Part shown: in pieces, positions 15,236 to 22,983 of the stretch
Position numbering within the stretch: the first letter of the stretch is position 1
How the letters are laid out: each line of letters starts with the position of its first letter
Assembly: GCA_023460035.1 (NCBI GenBank)
Contig: JAEWRN010000003.1
Coordinates: 1-27,530, forward strand
Length of the DNA: 27,530 nt
Reading direction: 5' to 3'
Source of the DNA: Bacillota bacterium
GTDB lineage: Bacteria > Bacillota > Clostridia > Oscillospirales > Ruminococcaceae
Program-made: the position numbers and the translations under genes
The notes under the pieces: model-generated
Databases searched by the model: none
What the model saw: only the letters and a program-made list of their open reading frames with translations
Told to the model about the DNA's origin: nothing

Positions 15236-16573
15236 ATGGCAGACGCATATGAAACCAAACTGTGGGGCGGGCGTTTCCGTGAAGAAGAGGACACCCTGCT
15301 GCGCGACTATGACAGCGCGGGCTGCCACACCGAATGGCTGGTGCAACCGGATGTCACCGGCAGCCTTGCCCATGTCGCGATGCAGGTGAAATGCGGCATG
15401 CTGACCGCCGAAGAGGGCGAAACCCTGACGGCGGGCCTGCAAGGCATTTTAAAGGATTTTGAGGCCGGCACCCTGATTTACGGGCCGGAGTATGAAGATG
15501 TGCACACCTTTGTGGAGCTGAACCTGATTCGCCGGGTGGGCGACGTGGGCAAAAAGCTGCACACCGCGCGCAGCCGCAACGACCAGACCAATGTGGACAT
15601 GAAGCTATACGTGCGCGCCAAGGCCGCCGAGGTGGTGGGGCTAATCGATACCTTTGTGGCGACGCTGCAAACGAAGGCCGGCCAAAACCCGTGGCAAATG
15701 CCGGGCTATACCCATTTGCAGCGGGCACAGGTGGTGACCTTTAAGCACCACCTGCTGGCCTATGCCGAAATGATGGGCCGCGACAAAAAGCGGCTGCTGG
15801 CCGCCATGGACAACATGGGGCAGTCGCCGCTGGGCTGCGGGGCGCTGGCCGGTACCACCCACAGCATCGACCGCGCGTACACCGCCGAGCTGCTGGGCTT
15901 TGAGGGCGGGCCCTGCCCCAATTTTTTAGACGGCGTGGCCGACCGCGATTTTGTGCTGGAAACGCTGGCCGCGTTTAGTATTTTAATGATGCACCTGTCG
16001 CGGCTGGCCGAAGAGCTGGTGCTTTGGGCCAGTGCCGAGTTTGGCTTTGTGGTGCTAAACGACAAGTGCACGACCGGCTCCAGCATTATGCCGCAAAAGA
16101 AAAACGCCGACGGGGCCGAGCTGATTCGCGGGCGCACCGGGCGGGTGTATGGCGATTTGTTTACGCTGCTGGTGGCGATGAAGGGCCTGCCGCTGGCCTA
16201 TAACAAGGATTTGCAAGAGGACAAAAACGCCTTTGCCGACGCGCTGTGGGTGGTGACCGGCGCGCTGAAGCTGATGGAGCGGATGATTGCCACCCTGACC
16301 GCAAAGCCCGAAGTGATGCGCGAAGCCGTGAAAAAGGGCTTTTTAAACGCGACCGAAGTGGCGGATTATTTAGTGAAAAAGGGTGTGCCATTCCGCGATG
16401 CCCACGGCATTGTGGGGCAGATTGTGCTGCACTGCGAAGAAGCGGGCAAAGCCATTGAGGCGCTGACCCTGCCCGAGCTGCAAGCCTTTTGCCCGGCCTT
16501 TGGCGAGGATATTTTTGACTACATTGCCTACGACACCATTTTAAATAAGGGCATTAAAAGCGAAATGCTGTAA
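15236..16573 (+). CDS. argH: Argininosuccinate lyase
   Basis: A 445-residue cytoplasmic enzyme that splits argininosuccinate into arginine and fumarate, the last step of arginine synthesis. It belongs to the fumarase/aspartase superfamily. The signature loop GSSIMPQKKNADGAE starts near residue 281, and HTARSRNDQ and the THLQRAQ segment with its catalytic His are present. Length is normal for the family. The start is ATG 15236 (GGGGG seven bases upstream); the adjacent in-frame ATG at 15233 is an alternative. No argG or other arginine gene is next to it. It has its own promoter and converges on the cstA-like gene. Confidence 0.95.
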   Translation: MADAYETKLWGGRFREEEDTLLRDYDSAGCHTEWLVQPDVTGSLAHVAMQVKCGMLTAEEGETLTAGLQGILKDFEAGTLIYGPEYEDVHTFVELNLIRRVGDVGKKLHTARSRNDQTNVDMKLYVRAKAAEVVGLIDTFVATLQTKAGQNPWQMPGYTHLQRAQVVTFKHHLLAYAEMMGRDKKRLLAAMDNMGQSPLGCGALAGTTHSIDRAYTAELLGFEGGPCPNFLDGVADRDFVLETLAAFSILMMHLSRLAEELVLWASAEFGFVVLNDKCTTGSSIMPQKKNADGAELIRGRTGRVYGDLFTLLVAMKGLPLAYNKDLQEDKNAFADALWVVTGALKLMERMIATLTAKPEVMREAVKKGFLNATEVADYLVKKGVPFRDAHGIVGQIVLHCEEAGKAIEALTLPELQAFCPAFGEDIFDYIAYDTILNKGIKSEML

Positions 16574-16652
16574 ACGGCATCCCTTTCAGTGTATGAATTG
16601 GGTGTACCCGGCCCAACCCCCGGCCAGCCAATGCGCCGTACCCAAAACGCAC

Positions 16653-16689
16653 AAAAACCCTGCTGCAAACACTTGCAGCAGGGCTTTTG
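16653..16689. terminator. Bidirectional terminator between argH and cstA
   Basis: A perfect 11-bp stem (16658-16668 with 16673-16683) has loop ACAC. CTTTTG follows on the plus strand and TTTTTG on the minus strand, so it serves both convergent genes. Confidence 0.88.
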
Positions 16690-16711
16690 TGCAACTACTT
16701 TTAAAGCTGCC

Positions 16712-18394
16712 TTAGGCGGCTTTTTTTACTTCTTGTTCTTTGGTTGCGGCCAGCTTTTTAAAGCAGCTTGCCGCCACCAGCACGCCAAGGCAGGTCAGGG
16801 CCAGCGCCACAATCAGCTGCAAGCCGTCGGTCAAAAACACAAAATCGGCGGTGATAAAGATTTTTTTGCCGATGCTGATCAGCGCCTGCACCAGCGCCGT
16901 AAAGGTGACGACAAGCATCACGCCCATCGGCACATACAGCATCCAGCCAGAGCGGCCGGTCGTGCGCAAAAACACGGCCAGCGCAATCAGCACCAATGCC
17001 GCCAGCAGCTGGTTGGCAGAGCCGAACAGCGGCCACACGTTTTTGTACCCGCCAAGGCACAGCAGCCAGCCAAAGCCCAGCGTCAGCACCGTTGCCACAT
17101 AGCGGTTGGTCAGCAGCTTGCGCACCGGGCCCGCCGCTTCGCCCTCATCGGCCGCAAACAGCTCTTGCAGCGACATGCGGCCAATGCGGGCCACCGAGTC
17201 AAGCGAGGTGAGCGCCAGCGCCGAAACGCACATCGTCATAAACGCGATGGCAATGTTTTGCGGCACGCCGAACAGGGTCAAAAAGCCCGCGACCGACGCC
17301 GAGAAAATTTGAAACGGCGTGCCCTCCGGCAATACGCCGCCCGTTGCCGCGGCGCCCACGACCACCAGCGCCAAAATGCCCAGCAGCGATTCGACCATCA
17401 TGGCGCCGTAGCCGACCATCAGCATGTCTTTTTCGTTGCGCACCGTTTTAGACGACGTGCCCGACGACACCAGGCTGTGAAAGCCCGACACCGCACCGCA
17501 GGCAATGGTGATGAACAATGTCGGGAACAGCATTTTGCCGCCGACCTCAAACCCGGTGAAGGCCGGCAGGTTCATGGCGGGGCGGGCGACAAACACCCCG
17601 GCCACCGCACCGGCAATCATGCCCAGCAGCATAAAGGTGGAAAGGTAATCACGCGGCTGCATCAGCAGCCACATCGGCATGACCGACGCCAAAAACAGGT
17701 AGGCCATCACGACGACGATCCACACGTTTTTAGAAAAATACAAGGGGAACGCAATGCCCACCGCAAACATGGCCACCAGCAGCACAATGCCCGCCACCGC
17801 CTGCGTTTTGCCGCCGGGCTTGCGGTATTTGATGAACAGGCCAAACACCATGGCCACCACGATGAACAGCATTGAAATTGACGCCGCCGCCGCGGACGGC
17901 ACAACCTTGGCGCCGTCTGCCGCAAACCCGTTAAAGGTAGACGCCACAATGTCGGTAAACGCCGCAATGACCAGCAGGGTGAACAGCCAGCAGAACAGCA
18001 AAAACAGCCGCCGCCCCGTTTTGCCGATGTACTTTTCAATCAGCATGCCCATGGATTTGCCCTCGTTTTTTACCGAGGCATACAGCGCGCCAAAATCCTG
18101 CACGGCGCCAAAAAACACGCCGCCCACCAGCACCCAAAGCAGCACCGGCATCCAGCCAAACATGGCCGCCATAATGGGGCCGGTGACCGGCCCTGCGCCG
18201 GCAATGGAGGAAAACTGGTGTGCGAATACCGTGAATTTAGAGGAGGGGACATAGTCCTGCCCATCCTCTTTTGCCACCGCAGGGGTGGTTGCGTTGGGGT
18301 CTACCCCCCATTTTTTTGCCAGCCACCGGCCATACAGCAGGTAGGCAGACGACAACACCACGATGGCGATGCCGACCAGTGCGAGTCCGTTCAT
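16712..18394 (-). CDS. cstA: CstA-family transporter
   Basis: A 560-residue membrane protein of the carbon-starvation CstA family with many hydrophobic helices across its length. The hallmark N-terminal segment FAHQFSSIAGAGPVTGPI is at about residues 56-73. E. coli members transport pyruvate and were first linked to peptide use; the substrate here is not known. It is shorter than E. coli CstA (about 700), as are many Firmicute forms. The ATG at 18394 has AAAGGAGA six bases upstream; the frame runs on to 18571 but into the T-box leader, so those residues are not coding. Expression is probably set by that leader. Confidence 0.92.
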   Translation of the reverse strand: MNGLALVGIAIVVLSSAYLLYGRWLAKKWGVDPNATTPAVAKEDGQDYVPSSKFTVFAHQFSSIAGAGPVTGPIMAAMFGWMPVLLWVLVGGVFFGAVQDFGALYASVKNEGKSMGMLIEKYIGKTGRRLFLLFCWLFTLLVIAAFTDIVASTFNGFAADGAKVVPSAAAASISMLFIVVAMVFGLFIKYRKPGGKTQAVAGIVLLVAMFAVGIAFPLYFSKNVWIVVVMAYLFLASVMPMWLLMQPRDYLSTFMLLGMIAGAVAGVFVARPAMNLPAFTGFEVGGKMLFPTLFITIACGAVSGFHSLVSSGTSSKTVRNEKDMLMVGYGAMMVESLLGILALVVVGAAATGGVLPEGTPFQIFSASVAGFLTLFGVPQNIAIAFMTMCVSALALTSLDSVARIGRMSLQELFAADEGEAAGPVRKLLTNRYVATVLTLGFGWLLCLGGYKNVWPLFGSANQLLAALVLIALAVFLRTTGRSGWMLYVPMGVMLVVTFTALVQALISIGKKIFITADFVFLTDGLQLIVALALTCLGVLVAASCFKKLAATKEQEVKKAA

Positions 18395-18424
18395 GTTGTT
18401 TCTCCTTTCCAAAACACCACAGTT

Positions 18425-18781
18425 CAGAATACCGGCCTTGCAGCGGGGCAAAAACAAGGGCAAAAAAACAGCCCCCCGTCTTCGCACAGCTTGTTTGCTG
18501 CCGAAGACGAAAGGCTGTTGTGCCATCCGCGTTACCACTTCGTTTGTCGCCCGGTTTTGTGGGGCGGCCACTCTGCCTTATCGCACACGGGGGCGCCCCC
18601 GCGTGGTAATAAGCCCCCGTTTAACGGTGGGGTGCCGGTGACGCCTACTGTCAAACTTCGGCGCACTGCTCGCAGGGGAGCGAAGCTGGGTTCTCTTTAC
18701 CGCCTTTCACCCGCCGGCGGCTCTCTGTAAAAAACAAACCCGGTCTCTTATTCCTGCTCACTGCATTTTTTGTATTCTGTT
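18425..18781 (-). promoter_or_regulatory. T-box leader (tRNA-sensing riboswitch) of cstA
   Basis: On the minus strand the leader has the stem I landmarks ACAGAGAG and GGGTGAAA (near 18690-18730), then GAACCC. The T-box sequence AAGTGGTAACGCGG is at 18527-18540, just before a terminator at 18462-18518. The lower stem I pairs GCAGG with CCTGC, leaving an internal loop whose 3' side reads AGCTTCG before CTC. By comparison with glyQS the specifier would be TTC, a phenylalanine codon, followed by a purine. TGGT would pair with an ACCA tRNA end, which fits tRNA-Phe. The class is firm; the specifier is tentative. Confidence 0.85.
18462..18518 (-). terminator. T-box-controlled terminator
   Basis: ACAGCC (18468-18473) pairs with GGCTGT (18513-18518) and CGTCTTCG with CGAAGACG inside. 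Seven T residues follow on the minus strand. It lies about 70 bases before the cstA start. Confidence 0.85.
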
Positions 18782-18788
18782 GCGGTGA

Positions 18789-18817
18789 AGTATAACACCC
18801 CGCCATTTCGGTGTCAA
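18789..18817 (-). promoter_or_regulatory. Promoter of the cstA T-box transcript
   Basis: On the minus strand consensus TTGACA (18812-18817), 17 bases, TATACT (18789-18794). Transcription would start near 18781, at the base of the T-box. Confidence 0.88.
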
Positions 18818-18842
18818 CGACTTTTCTATTTTTTTCCATTTT

Positions 18843-18884
18843 GTAAAAATTGCGTGCAAACCGCCCGCCTTGTTTGTGCAATTT
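18843..18884 (-). terminator. Possible weak terminator after the threonine ammonia-lyase gene
   Basis: On the minus strand AAATTGC(A)CAAAC pairs with GTTTG(CAC)GCAATTT, leaving a bulge, and TT follows. The gap to the gene is about 60 bases. Confidence 0.4.
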
Positions 18885-18941
18885 ACCTATTTTTTAGCGC
18901 GTATTCGCCGCCGCTTGCCCGCCCGCGCGGCGGGGTTTGCA

Positions 18942-19910
18942 CTAGGCATCGCACACTAGCCGGGCCAGCAGGTCACCGTCGATATTGCCGCCGGACAGTA
19001 CCAGCGCCACATTGCGCCCGCCAATTTCGCGCCCGTGCTCGGCAATGGCCGCAACGGTGGTGGCGCTGCCGGCTTCGGCAATCAGCTTTTCTTCCCGCGC
19101 CAAAAAGCGCACCGCCTTGGCAATACCCTGCTCGGTCACGGTAAAAAAGGCGTCCACCACGCTGTTTGCCAGCGCATAGCTCAGTGTGCCAACCCCGCCC
19201 ACCAACGCGTCGCACAGCGTGTCGCCGCTGGGGTATTCGGCATAGCGCCTGCCGTCCTGATACGAGCGCACCATCGCGGGGCAGGCCTCTGTTTGCACGC
19301 CAAACACCCGGATGCCCGGCTTTGCCGCTTTGGCCGCCACTGCAATGCCGGTAATCAGCCCGCCGCCGCCCACCGGCACCACAATGGTGTCAATGGCGGG
19401 GTTTTGGTCCAGCAGCTCCAGCGCAATGGTGCCCTGCCCGGCATAAATCAGCGGGTCTTCGTCGTAGGCGTCAATATAGGTCATGCGCGCGGCGCGGATG
19501 TACTCCATGCCAAGCACATGCGCCTCGTCGTAGCTTTGCCCCATGCGCAGCACCTCGGCGCCAAAATAGCGTATTTTGTCTATTTTGCTTTGCGGGGTGG
19601 TGTGCGGCACAATAATCGTCGCCTGGCGGATGCCCAGCAGCCTTGCCGCATAGCTGACCGAGCTGCCGTGGTTGCCGGACGAAATGGCCGCAACGCCGCG
19701 CGCCTTTTCCTCTTCGGTCAGGGTGAGCATCTTGTTCAGCGCGCCGCGTATCTTAAAGCTTTTGGCGTGTTGCAGCGACTCTAATTTAAAAAAATACCGG
19801 GTGCCCTTGCCGCCAAGGTAAAACGACTGCGCCAGCGGCGTGGGGGCAAGATAGCGCGCCAGCCGCCGCCGGGCGGTGGCAATGTCGGCAAAGGTGAGTG
19901 TGGGTTGCAT
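18942..19910 (-). CDS. Threonine/serine ammonia-lyase-like PLP enzyme, no regulatory domain
   Basis: A 322-residue fold-type II PLP enzyme. The cofactor lysine is K53 in SFKIRGA. The substrate loop is SSGNHGS at 77-83 and the phosphate-binding glycine run is VPVGGGGLITG at 178-188. Members deaminate threonine to 2-oxobutyrate, or serine to pyruvate. It lacks the C-terminal ACT domain of biosynthetic IlvA, so it resembles catabolic TdcB (about 330 residues); a serine racemase is an alternative. I start at 19910, with AAGGAGG six bases upstream. The frame continues to 20045 through a hairpin-rich leader, which is unlikely to be translated. It follows mtnN at 179 bases. Confidence 0.88.
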   Translation of the reverse strand: MQPTLTFADIATARRRLARYLAPTPLAQSFYLGGKGTRYFFKLESLQHAKSFKIRGALNKMLTLTEEEKARGVAAISSGNHGSSVSYAARLLGIRQATIIVPHTTPQSKIDKIRYFGAEVLRMGQSYDEAHVLGMEYIRAARMTYIDAYDEDPLIYAGQGTIALELLDQNPAIDTIVVPVGGGGLITGIAVAAKAAKPGIRVFGVQTEACPAMVRSYQDGRRYAEYPSGDTLCDALVGGVGTLSYALANSVVDAFFTVTEQGIAKAVRFLAREEKLIAEAGSATTVAAIAEHGREIGGRNVALVLSGGNIDGDLLARLVCDA

Positions 19911-19954
19911 AAACGGCCTCCTTTTTTGTGCGGTGCCCTGCCGGGCAAATAAGA

Positions 19955-20040
19955 CAAAAGCATTGCCGCCGCCCCCTTCTGTCACAGCCCTGACGGGGGT
20001 GGTGCGCAATGCTTTTGGTGCGCCACCCGGGGATGGCGCA
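19955..20040 (-). promoter_or_regulatory. Structured leader between mtnN and the ammonia-lyase gene
   Basis: A large hairpin pairs 19955-19965 with 20007-20017 (11 bp, CAAAAGCATTG) and holds an inner CCCCC/GGGGG stem. A second hairpin, GCGCCA/TGGCGC, precedes it at about 20019-20038. Only TCTTATTTG follows, a weak T tract. It may be the mtnN terminator or an attenuator of the next gene; no known riboswitch motif is seen. Confidence 0.55.
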
Positions 20041-20089
20041 GGCATTCATTTTTTCTTTTGTCTGTCTTTAAAAGGGCAAACGGGCGCCT

Positions 20090-20782
20090 TTACGCAAGCG
20101 CGTGCAGCACCGCCGCGGTGACCGTGCTGGCCGTGCGGCAGTACTCGGTGATGTCAAACTGCTGCACCACCAGCTTTTCACGCGCGCCCTCGTCGCAGTC
20201 GTCGCTCATCGTGCGCAAAATAACAAACGGCAGGTCGTTTTTGGCGGCCACCTGCGCCACGGCGGCGCCTTCCATCTCCACACAGTCGGGCCGGCAGGCC
20301 TGCCAGATCTGCTGCTTTAATGCGCTGTCGGCCACAAACCGGTCGCCGGTGGCAATTTTGCCCACGATGTGCCGGATGCCCGCCCCCTCGCACGCGGCCA
20401 CCGCCGCCCGCACCAGCGCGGGGTCGGCATGGTATTCGCTGACATAGGGGTAGCTTTGGGCAATCATCGGCAGCTCGGCGTCGTGGTAGACCACCGTGTC
20501 GCTGATGACAAGGTCGCCCACGCCCACCTTGCCGCTCATGTTGCCGGCAATGCCGGAAAACACCAGCGCCTTTGCGCCAAACACGCTGATGAGCAGCTGG
20601 GCCGCCGCCGCCGCGTTGACCTTGCCCATGCCCGCGCAGCACAGGGTGACCTGCCGGTCGCCCATGGTGCCGGTGATGAAATCCACCCCGGCGACGCGCC
20701 GGGTCTCTGTTTGCTGCAACTGGTCGGCAAGCAGCTTTACCTCGTCGGGCAGTGCGCCCATAACCCCTATTTTCTGCGGCAT
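20090..20782 (-). CDS. mtnN: 5'-methylthioadenosine/S-adenosylhomocysteine nucleosidase
   Basis: A 230-residue purine nucleosidase that cleaves adenine from methylthioadenosine and S-adenosylhomocysteine, recycling SAM by-products and feeding the LuxS route where present. The catalytic acid base E14 lies in ALPDEVKLL, the ribose-binding E171 in VEMEGAAVAQVA and the catalytic D194 in RTMSDDCDEG. SGIAGNMSGKVGVGDLVISD is the conserved core. Length fits the family. The start at 20782 has GGGGGG six bases upstream. It lies 88 bases downstream of the ychF stop, on the same strand. Confidence 0.94.
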   Translation of the reverse strand: MPQKIGVMGALPDEVKLLADQLQQTETRRVAGVDFITGTMGDRQVTLCCAGMGKVNAAAAAQLLISVFGAKALVFSGIAGNMSGKVGVGDLVISDTVVYHDAELPMIAQSYPYVSEYHADPALVRAAVAACEGAGIRHIVGKIATGDRFVADSALKQQIWQACRPDCVEMEGAAVAQVAAKNDLPFVILRTMSDDCDEGAREKLVVQQFDITEYCRTASTVTAAVLHALA

Positions 20783-20837
20783 GCAGTTCCCCCCATGGGC
20801 GCGGCTATCGGCCCGCGCCCGTTGTTTTATTTGTATT

Positions 20838-20854
20838 GCCGCCCTGCGGGCGGC
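20838..20854. repeat. Small GC hairpin downstream of mtnN start and ychF stop
   Basis: GCCGCCC-TGC-GGGCGGC lies between ychF and mtnN. On the minus strand an A-rich, not T-rich, stretch follows, so termination is doubtful. Confidence 0.45.
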
Positions 20855-20870
20855 TTGTGTGCGCGGGTTT

Positions 20871-21971
20871 TTACACGTTAAAGCGGAACAGCGTCACGTC
20901 GCCGTCCTGCATCACGTACTCTTTGCCCTCGCTGCGCACAAGGCCCTTTTCTTTCGCCGCGGCAAGGCTGCCACAGGCCATCAAATCGTCAAACGCCACA
21001 ATTTCGGCGCGGATGAACCCGCGCTCAAAATCGGTGTGGATTTTGCCGGCTGCCTGCGGGGCCTTGGTGCCCTTGCGGATGGTCCAGGCGCGCACTTCGG
21101 GCTCGCCCGCCGTCAAAAACGAAATTAGCCCCAGCAGCTTGTAGCTCTCGCGGATCAGCGAGTCAAGGCCGCTAAGCTGCAAGCCAAGCTCGGCCAAAAA
21201 TTCGCGTTTTTCCGCCGGGGTCAGGCCCGCAATGTCCTCTTCGGTCTTGGCACAGATGGGCATGCAGCCCGCACCCTCACCTGCGGCAATTTTTTGCACG
21301 ACGGGGTAATAGGGGTTGGCCTCAATGCCCGCCAGCAGGTCGTCCTCCGACAAGTTGGCCGCATAGATGATGGGCTTTGCCGACATCAGATGCAGGTCGT
21401 CAAACAGGGCCTGCTCGTTTTCCTCTTCTACCGGCAGCGTGCGGGCGTTTTTGCCGTCCGACAAATGTGCCAGCAGTTTTTCTAAAAACGCTGCGTCGGC
21501 CGCAAGGGTCTTTTCGCCGCTCTTCATAAATTTCTTTGTTTTGTCCAGCCGCCGCTCCACAATTTCAATGTCGGACAAAATCAGCTCGGTGTCAATCGTC
21601 TCGATATCGCGCGCCGGGTCCACGCTGCCCTCGACATGGATGATGTCGGTGGAGTCAAAGCTGCGCACCACATGAATGATGGCGTCCACTTCGCGGATAT
21701 GGCTGAGGAACTTGTTGCCAAGGCCCTCGCCTTTAGAAGCGCCCTTCACCAAGCCCGCGATGTCCACAAACTCGATGGTGGCGGGGGTGTACTTTTTGGG
21801 GTGGTACATCTCGGCAAGGCGGTCCAGCCGTTCATCCGGCACCGCAACGACGCCCACGTTGGGCTCGATGGTGCAAAACGGGTAGTTTGCAGACTGTGCG
21901 CCCGCGTTGGTGATGGCATTGAATAATGTGGACTTGCCCACGTTGGGCAGCCCGACAATCCCTAATTTCAT
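20871..21971 (-). CDS. ychF: YchF/OLA1-family ribosome-associated GTPase/ATPase
   Basis: A 366-residue TRAFAC-class P-loop protein. Walker A is GLPNVGKST at 6-14 and the switch region is VDIAGLVKGASKGEGLGNKFL. A helical insertion in the middle and a C-terminal TGS domain (FLTAGEPEVRAWTIRKG) complete the YchF layout. YchF binds ribosomes and prefers ATP in studied species, with links to stress responses. Length is the standard 363-366. AGGAG lies seven bases before the ATG at 21971. It is the first of a three-gene minus-strand set, but its promoter is not clear. Confidence 0.97.
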   Translation of the reverse strand: MKLGIVGLPNVGKSTLFNAITNAGAQSANYPFCTIEPNVGVVAVPDERLDRLAEMYHPKKYTPATIEFVDIAGLVKGASKGEGLGNKFLSHIREVDAIIHVVRSFDSTDIIHVEGSVDPARDIETIDTELILSDIEIVERRLDKTKKFMKSGEKTLAADAAFLEKLLAHLSDGKNARTLPVEEENEQALFDDLHLMSAKPIIYAANLSEDDLLAGIEANPYYPVVQKIAAGEGAGCMPICAKTEEDIAGLTPAEKREFLAELGLQLSGLDSLIRESYKLLGLISFLTAGEPEVRAWTIRKGTKAPQAAGKIHTDFERGFIRAEIVAFDDLMACGSLAAAKEKGLVRSEGKEYVMQDGDVTLFRFNV

Positions 21972-22055
21972 GGCGTTACTCCTACTGCGCGCGCCTGCCG
22001 TTTTGGCTTACCGCGCGCCCTGCTTGTTTTATTTGCGGCACCCTTTGCCGCCCCC

Positions 22056-22084
22056 TTGCAATGAATCAACAGGTTTATTATAAT
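22056..22084 (+). promoter_or_regulatory. Distal promoter of the two-component operon
   Basis: TTGCAA (22056-22061), 17 bases, TATAAT (22079-22084). Transcription from here would give a leader of about 180 nt. Confidence 0.7.
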
Positions 22085-22191
22085 GCGTGCGCGCAAAAGC
22101 CGCAAGGCTTCGCACCCGGTTTGTGCCCCGTCTTTGCACAAAACCGCTTTGGGGCGGCACTTTGGGCGGCAGGCGGCGGGGCCGTGTGCTT

Positions 22192-22218
22192 TTTTTATTC
22201 ACACTTTTATTGTATAAT
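22192..22218 (+). promoter_or_regulatory. Proximal promoter of the two-component operon
   Basis: TATAAT at 22213-22218 is preceded by a T run in place of a -35 box and by TTATTCACA, close to the TTTTCACA boxes upstream of htrA. It could be autoregulated. The rest of 21972-22272 holds no gene. Confidence 0.5.
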
Positions 22219-22272
22219 GCAGGTAATTATCGTACCAAAATGGCCTTGCGGCCGGAAAGTGTGGCCAACCTT

Positions 22273-22983
22273 ATGGATAAGACAAAAATTCTGATTGTGG
22301 ATGACGACAAAAACATCTGCGAGCTGTTGCGGCTTTACCTGGAAAAAGAGGGGTACCAGGCGGTGCTGGCCTATAACGGCGAGCAGGCCATTGAAAAGTT
22401 CAGCGCCGAAAAGCCGGACCTCACGCTGCTGGACGTGATGATGCCAAAGCTCGACGGCTGGGAGGTGTGCCGCCGCATTCGCGCCACCTCCAAAGCGCCG
22501 ATTATCATGCTGACGGCAAAGGGCGAGACCTTTGACAAGGTGCTGGGGCTGGAGCTGGGCGCCGACGACTACATTGTAAAGCCGTTTGACACCAAAGAGG
22601 TCGTGGCCCGCATCAAGGCCGTGCTGCGCCGGTACGGCGCGGGCTGTGCCGACCCGAAGGAAGAAGCCGAAAACAAGCTGATTGCCTACGACCAGCTGAG
22701 TGTGGATTTGACCCGCTACGAATTAAAGGTGCGCGGCAAAGTGGTGGAGGCCCCGCCCAAAGAGCTGGAGCTGCTGTACTACCTTGCCAGCCACCCGAAC
22801 CGCGTGTTCAACCGCGACCAGCTGCTGGACGAAGTGTGGGGGTTTGAGTATTACGGCGATTCGCGCACCATTGACGTGCATGTGAAACGCCTGCGCGAGA
22901 AGCTGGAAGGGGTTTCGGAACAGTGGAGCCTGAAAACCGTGTGGGGCGTTGGGTATAAGTTTGAGGTGAAGGACGACGCATGA
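22273..22983 (+). CDS. OmpR-family response regulator (CssR-like)
   Basis: A 236-residue regulator. The receiver has DDD at 10-12, phosphoacceptor D54 in LLDVMMPKLDG, T81 and K103 in IVKPFD. The C-terminal winged helix (about 130-233) has the usual LLYYLASHPNRVFNRDQLLDEVWG and RTIDVHVKRLREKL. I use the ATG at 22273, since relatives begin MxxTKILIVDDD. Its ribosome site is weak, with only GGAAAG about 13 bases away. The upstream frame to 22087 covers promoters and is not coding. It overlaps the kinase by four bases (ATGA). With the downstream htrA gene it probably forms an envelope-stress circuit. Confidence 0.93.
   Translation: MDKTKILIVDDDKNICELLRLYLEKEGYQAVLAYNGEQAIEKFSAEKPDLTLLDVMMPKLDGWEVCRRIRATSKAPIIMLTAKGETFDKVLGLELGADDYIVKPFDTKEVVARIKAVLRRYGAGCADPKEEAENKLIAYDQLSVDLTRYELKVRGKVVEAPPKELELLYYLASHPNRVFNRDQLLDEVWGFEYYGDSRTIDVHVKRLREKLEGVSEQWSLKTVWGVGYKFEVKDDA

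Noticed and set aside
16589..17875. Plus-strand frame of 428 codons rich in His, Gln and Arg
   Set aside because: It runs through the argH/cstA terminator and is antisense to cstA.
18395..18571. N-terminal extension of the cstA product
   Set aside because: The extra codons lie in the T-box and its terminator, and a good ribosome site precedes the ATG at 18394.
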